This document shows positions 6,471 to 6,471 of a stretch of DNA of 6,471 nt, in pieces. Both the position numbers and the translations under genes were made by a program. Source of the stretch: Clostridiales bacterium. GTDB taxonomy: Bacteria; Bacillota; Clostridia; Lachnospirales; Lachnospiraceae. The stretch lies in assembly GCA_019423835.1 (NCBI GenBank), contig JAHZAR010000103.1, forward strand, positions 2,056-8,526. The letters are read 5' to 3'. The notes below the pieces were generated by a model that saw nothing but the letters and a program-made list of their open reading frames with translations, was not told the origin of the DNA and made no database searches. Numbering within the stretch: the stretch's first letter is position 1; the number at the start of each line of letters is the position of its first letter.

Positions 6471-6471
6471 G

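Noticed and set aside
1..6471. Mobile element, defence system, CRISPR array or other undescribed multi-gene system
   Set aside because: No transposase, integrase, direct-repeat array or clustered unknown genes are present. All five genes belong to recognisable metabolic or membrane families, and base composition looks even throughout.

Overview
This is an ordinary-looking stretch of bacterial chromosome with five protein genes, all on the + strand. The first gene enters from the left edge; the last ends one base before the right edge. G+C is moderate (about one half by eye), SD sequences are strong GGAGG types, and the protein families (BMP-type binding protein, O-acetylhomoserine sulfhydrylase, two-HKD cardiolipin synthase, patatin-like lipase, M19 dipeptidase) resemble gut Clostridia, most likely Lachnospiraceae. 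That placement is inferred from protein character; no rRNA or other taxonomic marker is present.

Layout. 1-654: the C-terminal part of a BMP/Med-type substrate-binding domain protein with an acidic tail. 629-1306: a small metallophosphoesterase whose start lies inside the previous gene (26-base overlap), so the two are probably co-transcribed and translationally coupled. 1307-1441: a spacer with a good extended -10 promoter candidate. 1442-2722: MetY, which makes homocysteine from O-acetylhomoserine and sulfide. 2723-2865: a spacer with a GC-rich terminator-like hairpin. 2866-4395: a membrane-anchored cardiolipin synthase. After 74 bases comes 4470-5372, a patatin-like serine hydrolase, with no terminator between them. 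5373-5477: a spacer with the best promoter in the window (TTGCCG, 17 bases, TGc, TACAAT). 5478-6470: a zinc-dependent membrane dipeptidase (M19), whose start is fixed by that promoter and an AGGAGG site.

How the genes relate. There are probably three or four transcription units: BMP protein plus phosphoesterase; metY; cls plus patatin; dipeptidase. The cls-patatin pair suggests phospholipid synthesis and turnover. The dipeptidase and MetY supply amino acids. No pathway links all five.

I found no mobile element, tRNA, rRNA, CRISPR array, riboswitch or pseudogene, and no undescribed multi-gene system. The items worth a second look are modest: a D-x-E variant metal motif in the phosphoesterase, an SD embedded in an acidic protein tail, two look-alike promoters, the cls-patatin pairing, and a small hairpin before the patatin SD.
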